DNA of 64,000 bases from Annona cherimola. Its lineage: Eukaryota > Streptophyta > Magnoliopsida > Magnoliales > Annonaceae. The notes below the pieces were generated by a model. It ran no database searches and had not been told where the DNA came from. It worked only from the letters and a program-made list of their open reading frames with translations. Both the position numbers and the translations under genes were made by a program. Positions 47,248-59,006 of this stretch are shown here, piece by piece; positions within the stretch are counted from its first letter, which is position 1, and each line of letters opens with the position of its first letter. The stretch is taken from contig CM059975.1 of the NCBI GenBank assembly GCA_030490835.1, positions 7,591,579 through 7,655,578 of the forward strand, read 5' to 3'.

Positions 47248-47887
47248 TGTCACGTCCTAAATATTTCAGTAGAGGTTATTAAAGAAAACCTCTACACAAT
47301 CGTAGAAAAATCATGAAGGTGCCGGAGTTCTCTAGAAAGTTCTAGAAAACGATAGAGAAATCATGAAGGTACCAGAGTTCTCTAGAAAGTTCTAGAGAAA
47401 GAAAAGTGTAGAGAATTCTAGAACCTTCCAGACTTCTCTTGAATCCTCTAAGAGCTCCAAGAAGTTCAAGACTCTTCAGGAGAATTCTAGAGAATTCCAA
47501 AGAGGAGGTGGGAAGATTCTAGAAAGTGATCATGACCGTCTACTCAAGGACACATGTCAAAATCCGGGGAGCATCAAGAGGAGGAATGAGCCTATAAAAG
47601 GGCAGAGAGCTCATTTGCTCCAACACATCAACCAAACCCCACACACACCAACTCAAGAGCACCCAAGCTCCCAAAAGAGAGTTACCTTGTAGTCTTCTAG
47701 TCTTCTTGTAAAAAGTCTTCAAGTAATACAAGTTTCTTTGTTCCTAAGTGCTCTCCTCTTTTGCCCACTACCCTCTACCTCACTTTCTCAAGTGTTTGGT
47801 CCGGTTTAGGCCGACTTAGTCCTCACAAGGGTGTGAGCAAGCTAAGTGCCGCACAAGTTCAGGATTGAAAAGTCCCAGCTTGTGACA
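47248..47887 (+). repeat. 3' LTR, 640 bp
   Basis: Nearly identical to 42662-43301. I see about 7 single-base differences, including GGATG/GGAGG, GGGGAGAG/GGGCAGAG, TTCCC/TTACC and GCATTC/GTCTTC. TATAAAAG is at 47593-47600 and a perfect heat-shock-type triplet is at 47335-47347, so outward transcription into the downstream DNA is possible. Confidence 0.93.
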
Positions 47888-50235
47888 ACTCGCTGACCTG
47901 AAAAAGATTTTTGAAACGTTTCAAATCAAAAAGTTGTATATCCATCTCAAAAAATGTTACCTAATGATAGATAAAGTGATTTTTTAAGGATTATAGTATT
48001 CGCTATCAGACTAGTTATGGATGTCACTAAGGTAATGACTATTAGAGATTCACCTAAACCTGCATCTTTGAAGGGTGAAGCTTTTATGGTTTGTGGTGAT
48101 TCTTTTCTCTGCATTACAACAAGAATTTTAGTTCTATGATGAGCCTGTTATCGATTGCATGAGCACTTAGAGCACCTAATGAAATTAAAAAGAAAATGAC
48201 TTAAACGCGTGTTTTCGAACTCCCTATTTTACAAAAGTTGTTGAGCTTGCATATGATGCACTGTCTGTGACTTGGAATTGGTGGTATCATTAATCAAGAA
48301 GCTCAAGATGGTATATTTTAATGAGAAATTCAATGATGCAAAGTAAAGGCATTCCACATATAATCGAGGGTAAAACTATGATCATCAAGCTTAATATATT
48401 TACAGTCAACGTAAATTCAGTGCTCAACATGCTAGATTGAGTTTCTCTAGGAGTATACGATTGTTCTCAAACACTGTGCAGGTGTACAAAATAAACTTGT
48501 AGATGCTTTTGGTTGAGTCGTTTCTTTTCCATGGGTGTTAAGCTTTTAGGATTTGAAAATTTGAAGGGTACAATCCATGTCTAGATTTTAGAATAATCCT
48601 TCACAAAATTTAGAATGGAAACTGCTAATACCATTTTGATTTTTTAATTCATGACAGTAACCTTTTCAAAGGGTCTAAATTGTATCTACCTGATGCTTCA
48701 TGACATTGACTTTTTACTTTGCACTTTAGAGGGAATGGTTGGACATTTTGAAAGAGATTAAACAATTATGTTTATGGAGATTTTATTGGCATTATTTGAA
48801 GGGGACTGTTTTGAGAGTAGTATCTCATTGTTGTACTTATCAACTTGTTAAGGTTAGAAAAAGGAGTACATGTTATGCACACATTTGCTTGTGCCATACA
48901 CCCTTTGAAAAGATACATGGGCAGATTTTATTCTTGCTTTTACTGGGACTTCTAGCGGTCGTGATTCAATTTTTGTGATAGTAGATAGACTTCCAAAACT
49001 GATTTATTTTCCTTTTTTGCTTTGAATAGTTAATGCTAAATACATTGCAAAGTTGTTTTTTAAAGAAATTATGAGACTTCATGGATTATCTGTACCCATC
49101 TTGTCAAACCAGGATGTTATATTTGTACGTTATTTTTGGAAAACTTTGTGAAAGATTTCAAGTACAAAACTGAAGTTTTTTTCTGCATTTCACCTACAAA
49201 TTAGTGGACAGTGCATAAGTCATCAATAGAAGTCAGGAGAATCTGCTTAGAAGCTTTGTCAGTGAACGCCTTGAGTTGAAGCTTGGGGATTTTGTGTTAC
49301 CCATGGTTTTTACTCCACTAAATTCCATTGATCTTGTTATTTTACTAATTGATATCTGTATATCTATTTTTTGCTGATTCCTTTGCTCAATATGTCCATG
49401 ATTTGTGTGTTGATATAAGATGGAAAATTGCATCAAACAATGAAAATTTAAGCTTATTATGCGCATGTACATCATAGGCATGAAGAATTCAATATGGGAG
49501 ATTATGTCATAGTTCACATATGATGTGGAAGGTTTCTTCGGTACTCCTTTGAGAATGAGAATTGCATACTAGCGCTAATGTTCCATTATGCATTTTTTGA
49601 AGGATAGACAATAATGCATATGAACTTGATCTACCTTCAGATATGGAAATTACTTCAGTTTTAGGGTGTGTTTGGCTACACCAAGAACTTTTGAAACCAA
49701 AATTTTTTCATCTAAAATTTTTCACTCTCCAGGACCGTCCTATTTTTTAATCATTTCTTCGCATCTTCTTATATAATTACCCTACTTTTCAATCTTTCTA
49801 CACAACTACTCATACAAATAATTTATCTATTTTAATTTTATTTTCTTTACTCTTCATCATTACCCTATGACCCTATCGTATCACATTATTTCTCTCATTT
49901 CAAAGACTTTTACACCAATAACTTTTCGTTTAACAATTTTATCACTTCCCAAACACACCCTTAGTGTAAAAGATTTATTTTCTTATGGATACTTTTGAGG
50001 CACTTAACTACTTGCAAGAGTTCTCATAGTTTACACTTCTTCGTCACAATCATCAGTTTCTATTATTCCCAAAGTGTATCCTTTTTATTTAAAGGATATT
50101 GAAATAATTTTGGGACACAATGCTATTACTTCCAACGATGATAAATCTCAATGCTACTTTGTCAATCATAAGGATCAACTAGGCAATGATGACATATGTA
50201 TTTTTGAGGAGGAGCTTCAACACTTATAACTCTTA
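47888..50235 (+). pseudogene. Decayed Ty3/gypsy pol, 3' part (RT end, RNase H, integrase)
   Basis: This continues the element broken at 42657. Landmarks in shifting frames: DLKKIFETFQ (about 47895-47925), an RNase H ending HCAGVQNKLVDAF (about 48470-48510), the integrase entry GHFERD (about 48738), DSIFVIVDR (about 48965), KFVSYFWKTL-like text near 49120, EFNMGDYVIVH-like text near 49490, and DNNAYELDLPSDMEITSV ending at 49660. After a 297-bp MITE the frame resumes as VKDLFSY, and a chromodomain-like tail ends FEEELQHL near 50230. Many stops are present. Lineage is chromovirus-like (inference). Confidence 0.85.
49664..49960. mobile_element. 297-bp Tourist-like MITE, family A copy 2 (best preserved)
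   Basis: Flanked by TTA on both sides (49661-49663 and 49961-49963). The terminal inverted repeats are GGGTGTGTTTGG and its exact inverse CCAAACACACCC. There is no coding capacity. The TTA target fits PIF/Harbinger transposition. It splits the decayed gypsy reading frame cleanly, which independently confirms its ends. Confidence 0.9.
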
Positions 50236-52489
50236 GTGGTAAGTTCTTCTATACATGAGAGAGTTGATTGGGGCACATTAGGAAAATTTTCAAATACTTG
50301 TGCCTAAGGTAAGTGTACTATGTACTTGAGGAACTTGGTTATTGAGGAACTTGGTTATTGCATGAGGAGTTGGATCATGTAATGTGTTTTTCCATTGAAA
50401 GTAGAAATGAGTTAGTAAAAGTCAAAAATTTATTGCATAGGAAATGAATGTGCCTTGGAAAGTGATTTTTTTTCATAGGAAAATGGGTTTGCTAAGTTAC
50501 AGTTGTTTAATATGGTTCATCTATAAATACAAAAATCAAGTATTACAAACACCAGGAGGCATCTGACTTTGAGAACCCCCCAAAAACCAACAAAAACACA
50601 CCTATTTATTCTTTTATCCCATTGGAAAAGAGCTGTTGCTTGGAAGCCATTGTTGAAAACTGAATCATTCCTTATTCTGAACAAACCTCAGAATTGGGAG
50701 GAAAACAATCAGCCAAAAGGAGTTATTTTTACCTCCAACTGACTTCAGAATCAACCTCAACCTCAAGCTAATTTCTTCCAGCCATATGACTTAAGCCAAA
50801 CTATCAGAAACCTTTCTTCAGCAATGCATGATTAATACACTTTTGAGATCATGATTCTATTCCAAGAACAAGTGAACAAAATCAACATCAAAACCTTGTG
50901 CAATCCAGTCCTTTATTTCATTCTCTTTCCTCCCTCCAGTCCTTCAGGTTGTAATAATATCCCTTTGCTCATGTTTTAGTTCCTCATACTTTGTCTCTAG
51001 TTTGGCGAATACATTCAATGAAGCAGAGTATTTATGGTCTTTATCAATTCTACCTTTTCACAGTCGATCTTATATTTTTACCCCCTTTTCTACTAAAGTT
51101 TATTCAATACATCCACCCATAAGGATGCATCTCAAATCGGGTTAGGTCTAGCCAGCCTTAACCCTGTTGTAATCTCCAACATGATCCCAACTCTATGTCT
51201 AAACTTCAACCTAATTATAACTGTATTAGCAAAACTTTGGGTTGAACTTGAGTTGATAATTCAGCTCGAAAGGTTAGATTATTCAAAATTTACAACTTTA
51301 GGCCACGTTTGGTAATGAGGGGCAAAAGTTTTCTTTCCCTTGCTACCAAAATTTTACTCACCTTTTAATGTGGTATAAGATCTTAATTAACCAAGAACTT
51401 TGTTTCTTCATTATTACATTTATTTTCAATCATTATTTCCTATCTTTTCACACAAAAAACCTGAATATTTTATTTTTATTCAATTTAGTTTAATCATCAG
51501 CAACTCTCTCTCTCTCTCTCTCTCTCCACTTTTCCGTATTCCTTTTTTTTCTACTTTTATTTCTCCTCATTTCCAAACTAATACTACATTAATTCTAAAG
51601 AAAGATTTAAAACAATTAATCTACTAAGTGGTATAAAATGGGAAAGGAATCAAGGGAAAGAGAGAATGCTTGATATAGATGAATCATCACCCTGCTCTGA
51701 CTTAGCAAACCCTTTTTTTATAGAACGAACATTGTTTTCCAAGGCACACATGCATTTCTTGTGCGACAATTTTGACTTTTCTTAACGCATTTTTGCTTTG
51801 AACAAAAAACTTGTTAAATGCTCCAACTTCCAGTGTAACAACCTTAGTTACTAAGTAGTGTAACAACCTTAGTTACTAAGTACCCCACTTATGCCCAGTA
51901 CAAGTGTATTTGAATATTTCCCAATGTTTCCCCTATCAAATCTGCTTGGCTTAGGGGAATTTGCTATTAGAGAGTTATGACCGTTGGACTACTTTAATGG
52001 AGATGAATCTATTTGTTAAAGCTCTTTTTCAAAAATCCATGAGCAATTAGTGCCTAGCTAAGTTTTCATTTGACGAGGTAGCATTGAGGTTAGTTATCCT
52101 TGAAAGTATAAACTTGTGTCTCGAAATACTTTCAATATGCTGTGCGATGAAAAGAATGAGCTTTGAGAATGTAGAAAATAGTGATCATGATGAAAAAGTG
52201 TGGACCATAGGAACCCCTACAAGTAAATAAAGTGACTTAAAAGTATCTTTGTAACCAAAAAAAAAAAATCTTTCACATGAAAAATTGAATAACTCTCCAT
52301 ATTCGAGTCAAGTTTATATTTTTTTAATGTCCATCCTTCTATTGATGCAAAATATACCATCGGCTCTTGCATGTAATTTCTTAAAAAGTGGTTAGGAAAT
52401 TTTTTAGTTCAGCGGATTGTGCAATGATCTCCCACATTGAATTCTTGATCTCTTTGATTTAGATACGTAGTAAGCTTTATATTTTCATT
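50236..52489. other. Decayed spacer between two old gypsy remnants
   Basis: No gene is recognised. TATA-like CTATAAATAC at about 50522 could belong to a decayed LTR of the 42-50 kb element. A (CT)n run lies at about 51506-51525. 51300-51660 starts AGGCCACGTTTGGTAATG and may be another MITE. A 23-bp near-tandem duplication (GTGTAACAACCTTAGTTACTAAGTA) lies at about 51834-51882. Confidence 0.4.
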
Positions 52490-53260
52490 TTTTTAATGCA
52501 GTTTTTGCTTTATACCAACATGTAAATTATGAATATGTTGATCAGAAGAATAATAAAAAAAAACAAAGATACAAATATCATGGATGTTCGCCAACCGCGC
52601 CTGAGTAAATTTCCCATACTTCCATGGGTGACTTTGTTTATTAGTCCGTGGTTGAAATGCAAAGAAAATTTCAACTTTGTACATGGAGTCTTCCATAAGG
52701 TTTCTAAAATTAACTTAAAAATTTAATATCCTGATCCAAGATTATGGATGTTGGTAACTATTGGTCTCATAATTTCCTTAAAAACAATTTTGCAATGTAG
52801 GAAGCATTGATGGTTTTAGAGCAAGGGAAGAATAAGCCATTTTGGCAAATCTATCCACTATTACAAAAATTGAATCATTTCCCCTAAAGTCTTCAGTAAA
52901 CCAAGAATAAAATTCAGGCTCGCATCTTCTCCAAGGGGCGTGTGGTATAAGTAGATGTTCGTATAATCTCGTTTTTTTTTTTTTCCAACCTCAGCAAGCT
53001 AGCAAGTTCAATATTGAGATAATGCTCTAGAGACGTCCCCCTTTGAAGGCCAATAAAAGTCTATCCAATGCAATTGTTCACTCCAGTGCCTAATTCCCAA
53101 GTAAAAGGTCACGTGATGAAGTGTTGCCCGACAGACAATATAGACTCTTTGAAAAGATGATCGTTATGAATTACAAAATCAAGATGGTCTTGACAGTTTT
53201 AATTCTGAATTTCGTGGGAGAGTACTCTAAAATTTGGACGTAGATAATACTTTTTAAATC
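52490..53260 (-). pseudogene. Decayed Ty3/gypsy integrase, minus strand
   Basis: The reverse strand gives an integrase in broken frames. Near 53130-53080 it reads DHLFKESILSV, near 52935-52850 LGENDSIFVIVDRFAKMAY, near 52790 a DASYIAKLFL-like stretch, and to about 52550 a KLKFSLHF and SMGNLLR-like stretch. The order is that of Ty3/gypsy integrase (zinc region, catalytic core, C-terminal part). Stops and indels are frequent. Orientation is opposite to the 42-50 kb element. Confidence 0.75.
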
Positions 53261-54008
53261 TTTCTAATCCTAGAGCATTAACACCTATGGTTAGAATATA
53301 AGCAACCACCCAACTAAGAGCATCCGTAAGTCTACTTTCTACACCGTCATGGCGTTTGAAAAGAAATGTGTACTTGTGGAGAAAATTTACTCCGCAGGTT
53401 GAGCGTAAAGTTTACGGTATGATTGTAATTACACCTTAAGCTTTATGATCACAATATGATGCATATTCATGAGGTAACAAATAGTGCCTCAAAAATCCAA
53501 GCGGAAAATCAAAAAAAAAAAAAAAAAAAAAAGGTATCCAAGAGCTTGCATCGTTTAGTTTCTCACTAAAAGGTATGAGTGAATGTCCTTCTTTATTTAG
53601 GATGCCATGAGTTACAAACTTGGTGCACTACATGCAACTTCAAAGTGTTTCTAAAATAAGAGAATTGTTAAACAAGTGTTTATTAATTTTTTATTAAATG
53701 CTCTGGATGCTAATGCAGGCTGTAAAAACTTTCTTTTTCATGCAATCATTAACTGGTACCATGTTGGAATTGAAATTATCTTTAAAAATTGTCCAAGCCG
53801 TGAAAACTTCACCTTGCAAAAACAGACGTGGGCTTAATCCCTAAGTTGGCACCGCGTTCGGAGAACAAATTGTATCAACACATGTTGTCGCAAAAGCAAA
53901 AATAAAAAAATATCTAAAAAGTGAAAAATAATATATACGATAAAGTAGTGATTAAAATTAAAGAGAATAATATTAAAATAAATCGAGTAGTTGCGTAGAA
54001 AAATGTAA

Positions 54009-54039
<31 letters not shown>

Positions 54040-54799
54040 CAAAGACAATAATAGAAAAATTAGGGGAGATAAAAGTAGTTAATCATTCAAATCAGTTTTA
54101 AAAAAAAAAGCGTGCAGGTGCGGTGGGAAAGTTTTTTTTTCCCACTTACTTTTACATGGTATAAAATGGAACCTTATTCTAAGTATGTAAGCATCAAATT
54201 TTTTTTAAGTGTTCCTTTCAAATTTTAATATTTTAAAGCTCAAATACATGAAAAGAAAATTGCACTAACATTTTCAACCACGGATATGATCCCATTGTCT
54301 GCCGAGTAATGCCAACGCAGCGTCTTATATTATATATCATTTAAGCCAACAAATACAAAGCGCACATGCCGTCTAAAATTTGGTCGGACTTCTAATGCTG
54401 AGCCTGGAGTCCATATAAACAACCCGCATGCGTAGAATGTTGGGAGTCAAATGATACTACCGAAATCCTACAACTGGTCCTTCGTGGCTTTAGGATTTTC
54501 GTTATCATCATTGGTGTTAGAACTTAAGCGGAGTCTGAAGTGGTCAAGTGATGAATTCGAGGCCAGTTGGAAGGATTTCTTGATGTTGGGCCGACTTTAA
54601 ATTGGACGATTTTAGGCCACCTAAGAAGATCATTGCCCCCCTTAACTATCAAATAATATATTTTCTCGTCACGAATTATTTCCAAACACTCTTTCTTTAT
54701 ATTTTCTATTAAAAAGTTATTTTTTGTTTTACTTTATTTCTAATCATGATATCAATTGTAACACAACATAATTAATTTTCTCTCTTTTCTCTAACTTTT
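53261..54799. other. AT-rich spacer with simple repeats
   Basis: A long A run at 53510-53532, an (AAT)n run at about 54009-54038, and a family A-like reverse MITE remnant at about 53880-54065. No gene is seen. Confidence 0.5.
54009..54038. repeat. (AAT)n microsatellite, about 10 units
   Basis: An uninterrupted run of AAT/ATA trinucleotides. Confidence 0.95.
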
Positions 54800-55320
54800 C
54801 ATTTTTAATTTCATAATCGTTGATAGAAAATTCACTTCATCTATTATATTTAACATTATTATTATTATTATCAATTTATCATCAAAAAATTTTATTTACT
54901 TAGTATCACTATATAGACCTCATCTATAAATGTCTAAAATCAACATAATAAAATGATTTAAGACTAAATATCGTTTTTTAAGTAATATTTTCAATACCTA
55001 AACCGTCTAAAAATATCATTACTAAGTGGATGACCCTACAAATCCTACAAAGTATTATTACATTCTAATATATGGGAATACTTTATCAAAAAAAATATGA
55101 GAATAGATTTAAGCATTTTTCTTAATTTAAAATATACCTTTTTCAGTAAATACAACCTATGCACATATTAGTTTGGATGAAACTTGATCTTCTAGCTAAC
55201 AAATTATATTAATTATAATAAATGAATTAAATTTTGTATCAATCATCGGCATTTGAAAAATAGAAGGGTTTACGTGAAATCACTTCTATGTAACTCGATT
55301 ATATAAAAGTGTGCTCTAAA
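54800..55320 (+). repeat. Unnamed repeat family B, copy 1
   Basis: Shares its order of words with the copies at 60.9, 62.0 and 63.0 kb: GTTGATRGAAAA near the start, CTCATCTATAAATGT, AATATCATTA, TATTATTACATT, TTTAAGCATTTTTC, GCACATA, GTTTGGATGAAACTTGATCTT and a close near ATTATATAAAAGTG. It has no coding frame. Class unknown: possibly a non-autonomous element or LTR fragment. It contains a micro-insertion at 55081-55094. Confidence 0.75.
55070..55105 (+). mobile_element. Micro-insertion of a SINE-like tail with 11-bp duplication
   Basis: Insert CTTTATCAAAAAAA (55081-55094) lies between ATATGGGAATA and ATATGAGAATA (10 of 11 match). The three sister copies of repeat family B lack this insert at the same place, so the empty site is visible in this window. 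Confidence 0.75.
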
Positions 55321-55489
55321 AATAAATTATATGAATGTTATGGCAGAAATAATGGAATTAGAGTAAAATCTAAATATAAACTTCTTATCAAACGGCAACC
55401 AGCATTAGAAGAACTAAGAGACTACTTGCCATTTTTGTACGGAGCCCAATTATATAGATTTAGTTGTGTTTTAAGTTAACACACATTAC

Positions 55490-55810
55490 CCTTTTTTTTT
55501 TTTACAATCAGTTCTGTTTTTATTTTTTCATAAACATCTTTTTTCAAAGTGTATTTAATTCACATATCAATTGTCGCCATTTTATGATGCTTTTAAATAT
55601 TTATTTTGATTTTTTAAAAACCAAGTTCTTTAAGGAGTGAAAATGACTTAAATGCCCCTGAAATCAATTATTTTCGAAAAATCAAAAATAAATATGGAAA
55701 CGTATTATAAGATAGCAAAACTTGGTATATGAATTAAATATACTTAAGCAAACATTTTTATAAGAAAAAAATTGAAAAATCAAAATAAAATAAAAAATGA
55801 AACCGGCTCC
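55490..55810. mobile_element. Possible foldback MITE
   Basis: The arms AGTGTATTTAATTCACATATC (about 55549) and, in reverse, AGTATATTTAATTCATATACC (about 55746) face each other, with looser similarity outside them. The ends are not defined, and confidence is low because the sequence is AT-rich. Confidence 0.45.
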
Positions 55811-56307
55811 TTTGTGGATTTCATCACATAACCAACCCGTGGACTAGCTCGAAACAGGCCCATCCCAGCAGACCTTTCTAAGAAACCCCAAGCCGGATTA
55901 ACTGCTTAATTACTTCAAAATGCTGAATAAAATTCTTGGACAAGACCCTTGTTTTACATGATTATTTTCAAGTGCAAGCAAAGGCATCCGGCATGAAATT
56001 AATAAAGAGCGATCGACCTCCACTAGCTTGATGTAACAGATTATGGCATTCGTTTCTCCGGGGATAGAAGCAGCCACCTTTTCTCCCTGCAGAAAACAAC
56101 CTCCCACCATCTCATTTTAGACTTCAGATGCATGATGGATTTTTTAAAAAAAAAAAAAAAAATTTAAAAAAATGAAAGTTAAACATGCTGTTAAAAAAAG
56201 AGCCCTGCGCCCCCGCCTGGCAATTCTCTTAAATTACACTTTTTGTTAATTCATACACGAGAAGAACGTAAATAATACAATGGAAAAACAGAACCCTTTC
56301 AAGGACA
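55811..56307. other. Region downstream of the TBL gene
   Basis: Probably the 3'UTR and flank of the minus-strand TBL gene. A/T runs occur at about 56145-56161. No other gene is seen. Confidence 0.4.
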
Positions 56308-57813
56308 TCACAAAGGGAAAAAGAGCTTGGTGTATAAGAGTTCGTTCCATGTATCTTGAAGGCCAGGCAAGCACCAATGGATGCAGTCAGCGTAGCTTGT
56401 GGGCTTGGCCAATTGCTCAGGTGTCAATGGATTCCATTGCTTCTTGTAGATAGACGTATGTGCATCTTTGCGGTACTCAGAGAGCTGGGTGATATTCAGG
56501 AATGTGATTGGCACCTTTGATTTACTAAGCACTTTGCTGACAACTCCCATCAGACTTTTGCTAGATTCACTTCCCCAGTATTCTGGATCTTCAATTGGAG
56601 TTGTCTGATTGTAGCAATTCCCATCTTCATCACCTCCCCACTCCTTGCTCCTGCAGAAGCGATGAAGATCAGTCACAGACACACAGCTCTTTAGCCCCCC
56701 ACCCGCCATTCTTGTCATCTGACAACCATGAAGAGAACTTGCGTATGTGCATGATGAAGTATCATCCATTAGTAGGCCCTCCATTGGTTGAGAATGTCGA
56801 GATAACAAACATCGTTTGATCACCATGTGGCATGAATGGAATGTTGAACACTAGATGGGCCTCATTTTAGACTTGCTAATTGCAAATTTGAGATGGAAAC
56901 CGTGTGATTGACATTCGAAGAATCTTTTCATGCGAAGGGAAATCACTAACTTGAAATGAGAAGGCGACATGCTGGCGAAGAAGACTCTAGTTTTGTGGGG
57001 ATCCACATTCTTGTGCACCCATTTGACCAAACTCTTCAGTGCCATTCCATATGCATCATCTGTTTCCATCTCAGTAATGTTCTTTGCTTCATCTTTAAAA
57101 CTCCCTCGCCTGTCAGAAGTCCATGAATCAATGCCCCTGAATGAAAAAGAAATAAGAGGTGAACCAAGACTATGTATGCGATGGATGTGATTCGGCAAGA
57201 ATGTTACAGAATCTTCATTTTCGAGCCAGTCATCCACCAAAGATAGGTGTTGAATACTAGAATATCGACACCCTTCCAGCTTCTGCCGTGCTTGTTGATT
57301 GACCCTGCTCGAACAATTCTGTCCGTGACTCTATGTATTACCGCATTGTCTGCATTGGATGCCAAAAGAAAGGGGGCCCAATAGAACTCGATTGAAGCAT
57401 TGAATTCCTAGCAGGTTCAAAATGAAAGCTTTCAATAGGAAAAAGAAATTTCCTCGGCACAAGCTCAAACAAAGATTTCAATAAATGAGAATTGCATTGG
57501 GAGGGATAACAAATGGTCCAAATTTTCATATGCTCTTTTTTTAAATCTGTTCATTTCCTGTTCCAAGTTCCATTCAAGGAATCCATTTCCATATGAACAA
57601 ATGAGCTTGCTAGTCCTTTGGACCTTCCATCAGCGATTTACCTCAGCTTTGAAGATTGCTAGTGAGTCAAGGCTCTTCATTGATTTGGCATTTTCCGGGA
57701 GGACAGAATGCAGAAGGCAAACCATTGATACGAACTGGCCCCTATTTAAGGAGTCACCTACGAACATCAGCCTCTTCCCTCGGAGCATGTCCCACATGAA
57801 AGTTGCATTAAAG
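56308..57813 (-). CDS. TBL/ESKIMO1-type polysaccharide O-acetyltransferase, N-terminus missing
   Basis: Trichome-birefringence-like (PC-esterase/DUF231) enzyme, a Golgi protein family that adds acetyl groups to xylan or other wall polymers. Four exons on the minus strand: 57813-57642, 57407-57208, 57109-56951 and 56650-56308. They join in frame to about 290 codons with the stop at 56308-56310 and GT/AG borders throughout. Visible are the catalytic GDS motif in [59 protein letters not shown]-like [27 protein letters not shown] and the catalytic DxxH in [17 protein letters not shown]. These point to the ESK1/TBL28-35 clade. The first exon here starts mid-codon after an acceptor, so the membrane anchor and first half of the TBL domain (about 110-150 residues in relatives) must lie further right. 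I did not find them before 64000, so the gene is cut by the window or is 5'-truncated. Confidence 0.88.
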
Positions 57814-58719
57814 CTGTAATTTTTGAAACAAATTATTGAATAAATTTCAATTCTATAGAATTCATCTCTACAAAAAAAAAATCTATTTCCCAACAGTGAT
57901 TCAACATATACTTTCCATAATAACTTTATTTTTTCTCGCATTACTTATAATTTCTATTGTTATTTTCTTTCCATTCAAATTCCCTTCCACCAATTAGCCC
58001 CTATATAATTTTTTAGTGCTTAGTGATGACATAATAATTTTATTGCTCTTGTGTGCGTGGGTTTACGTAGAAAGTTGGAAAGAATTTTTTATATTTTAAT
58101 AACGGCTTTAATTTTCTCACATAAGACCAATGCAACTTGCACCTCTTTGGGTCCTACATTTTTTATTTTTATTTTATTTAGACTCAATTTATGCATCGTA
58201 TTCTAAACTATTGGTTTAATCTAAATATAAAAAATCAACTTAATCGAAAGTCTTTGTTACCTATAATTTTAAAAATTCCCATGCATTTGAATTTTCTGTA
58301 AATAATATATAAGTTTAATTAAAATAATTTTTATATCATGAAAATGTTAATGGAGAATGTAAATAAAAAATAAAAACAAATGCAAAAATTCAAAGATTAC
58401 TGGTTGCAATTGTTACATGGAAGCAAAGCCCTTAAAATAAATAGCAGGTCAGAATCGTGGCTCATGGAATCCACAGCTTGCTAGTGTGCCAAGCTGTAGA
58501 TATTCTGATTTGGCGCTGGCAGTAGACTCCTGCCTCCTGCCATTTGTCTGCCGACAGGAACAGAAATGCAGACAAAAGTAGCTGGCGAGCACCATATTCA
58601 CGCACATTTGTGAAGGTTATCAACGGGCAATTGTAAAGCAGTGCACGTGCTGTGCACCTGCACTCCATGGACGCAAATCTCCAGGCAAATTGGGAATATT
58701 AACTGGTACGACGTAGAAA
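57814..58719. other. Presumed TBL intron 1 or upstream flank, no exon found
   Basis: No stretch encodes the expected WRWQP-type end of the missing first exon on the minus strand. An ORF at 58462-58668 (-) has no TBL features. About 58440-58690 is richer in GC and of unknown origin. Confidence 0.4.
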
Positions 58720-58995
58720 AACTGTTTTAAATAGAAAATATCAAGTTAAAACTTTTCAATTTAAAATTTTTCATTCTCCGTGACTATTATATTTTTTAAT
58801 CATTTTTTCACATTTTCCTATACAACTACCCTACTTTTCAATCATTTCTACACAACTATCCACACAACTAACCTATCTATTTTAACTTTATCCTTTTTAC
58901 TACTCATCATTACCCCTATTATATCACATCATTTGACAACTTTTACTCTCCAAAACTTTTCATCAAAAGTTTTATTCATTACCAAACACACCCAT
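58720..58995. mobile_element. Tourist-like MITE, family A copy 3
   Basis: The right end CCAAACACACCC (about 58982-58993) and interior CACAACTATCCACACAACTA and TACTACTCATCATTACCCC match the 49.7 kb copy. The left end lacks the GGGTGTGTTTGG repeat, so the copy is truncated or eroded there. Confidence 0.75.
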
Positions 58996-59006
58996 AATCA
59001 AATTAG

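Larger units (their letters stand above)
42662..47887 (+). mobile_element. Ty3/gypsy chromovirus-type LTR retrotransposon, internally deleted
   Basis: 5.2-kb element with two 640-bp LTRs, a methionine-tRNA-type primer site, gag, protease, a piece of reverse transcriptase, a chromodomain and a purine-rich tract. It is flanked by ACTC on both sides (42658-42661 and 47888-47891); a fifth target base does not match. About 7 mismatches between LTRs (near 1%) mean a fairly recent insertion. Most of reverse transcriptase, RNase H and integrase is missing, gag has a stop and protease has a frameshift, so it cannot move on its own. A 1739-bp solo LTR sits inside it. Confidence 0.93.

Noticed and set aside
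56651..56826. Upstream extension of the last TBL exon to an ATG at 56826
   Set aside because: This is intron sequence; the splice acceptor before 56650 joins SKEWGG directly to the conserved MSPSH segment.
57110..57207. Reading through 57207-57110 as coding in the TBL gene
   Set aside because: Using donor 57207/57206 and acceptor ending 57110 gives the family-like MKIL-RGSF junction; reading through adds a stop and extra residues.
58462..58668. Candidate missing first exon of the TBL gene
   Set aside because: The minus-strand frame lacks the Cys/Trp pattern and WRWQP-type motif expected before the GDS exon.
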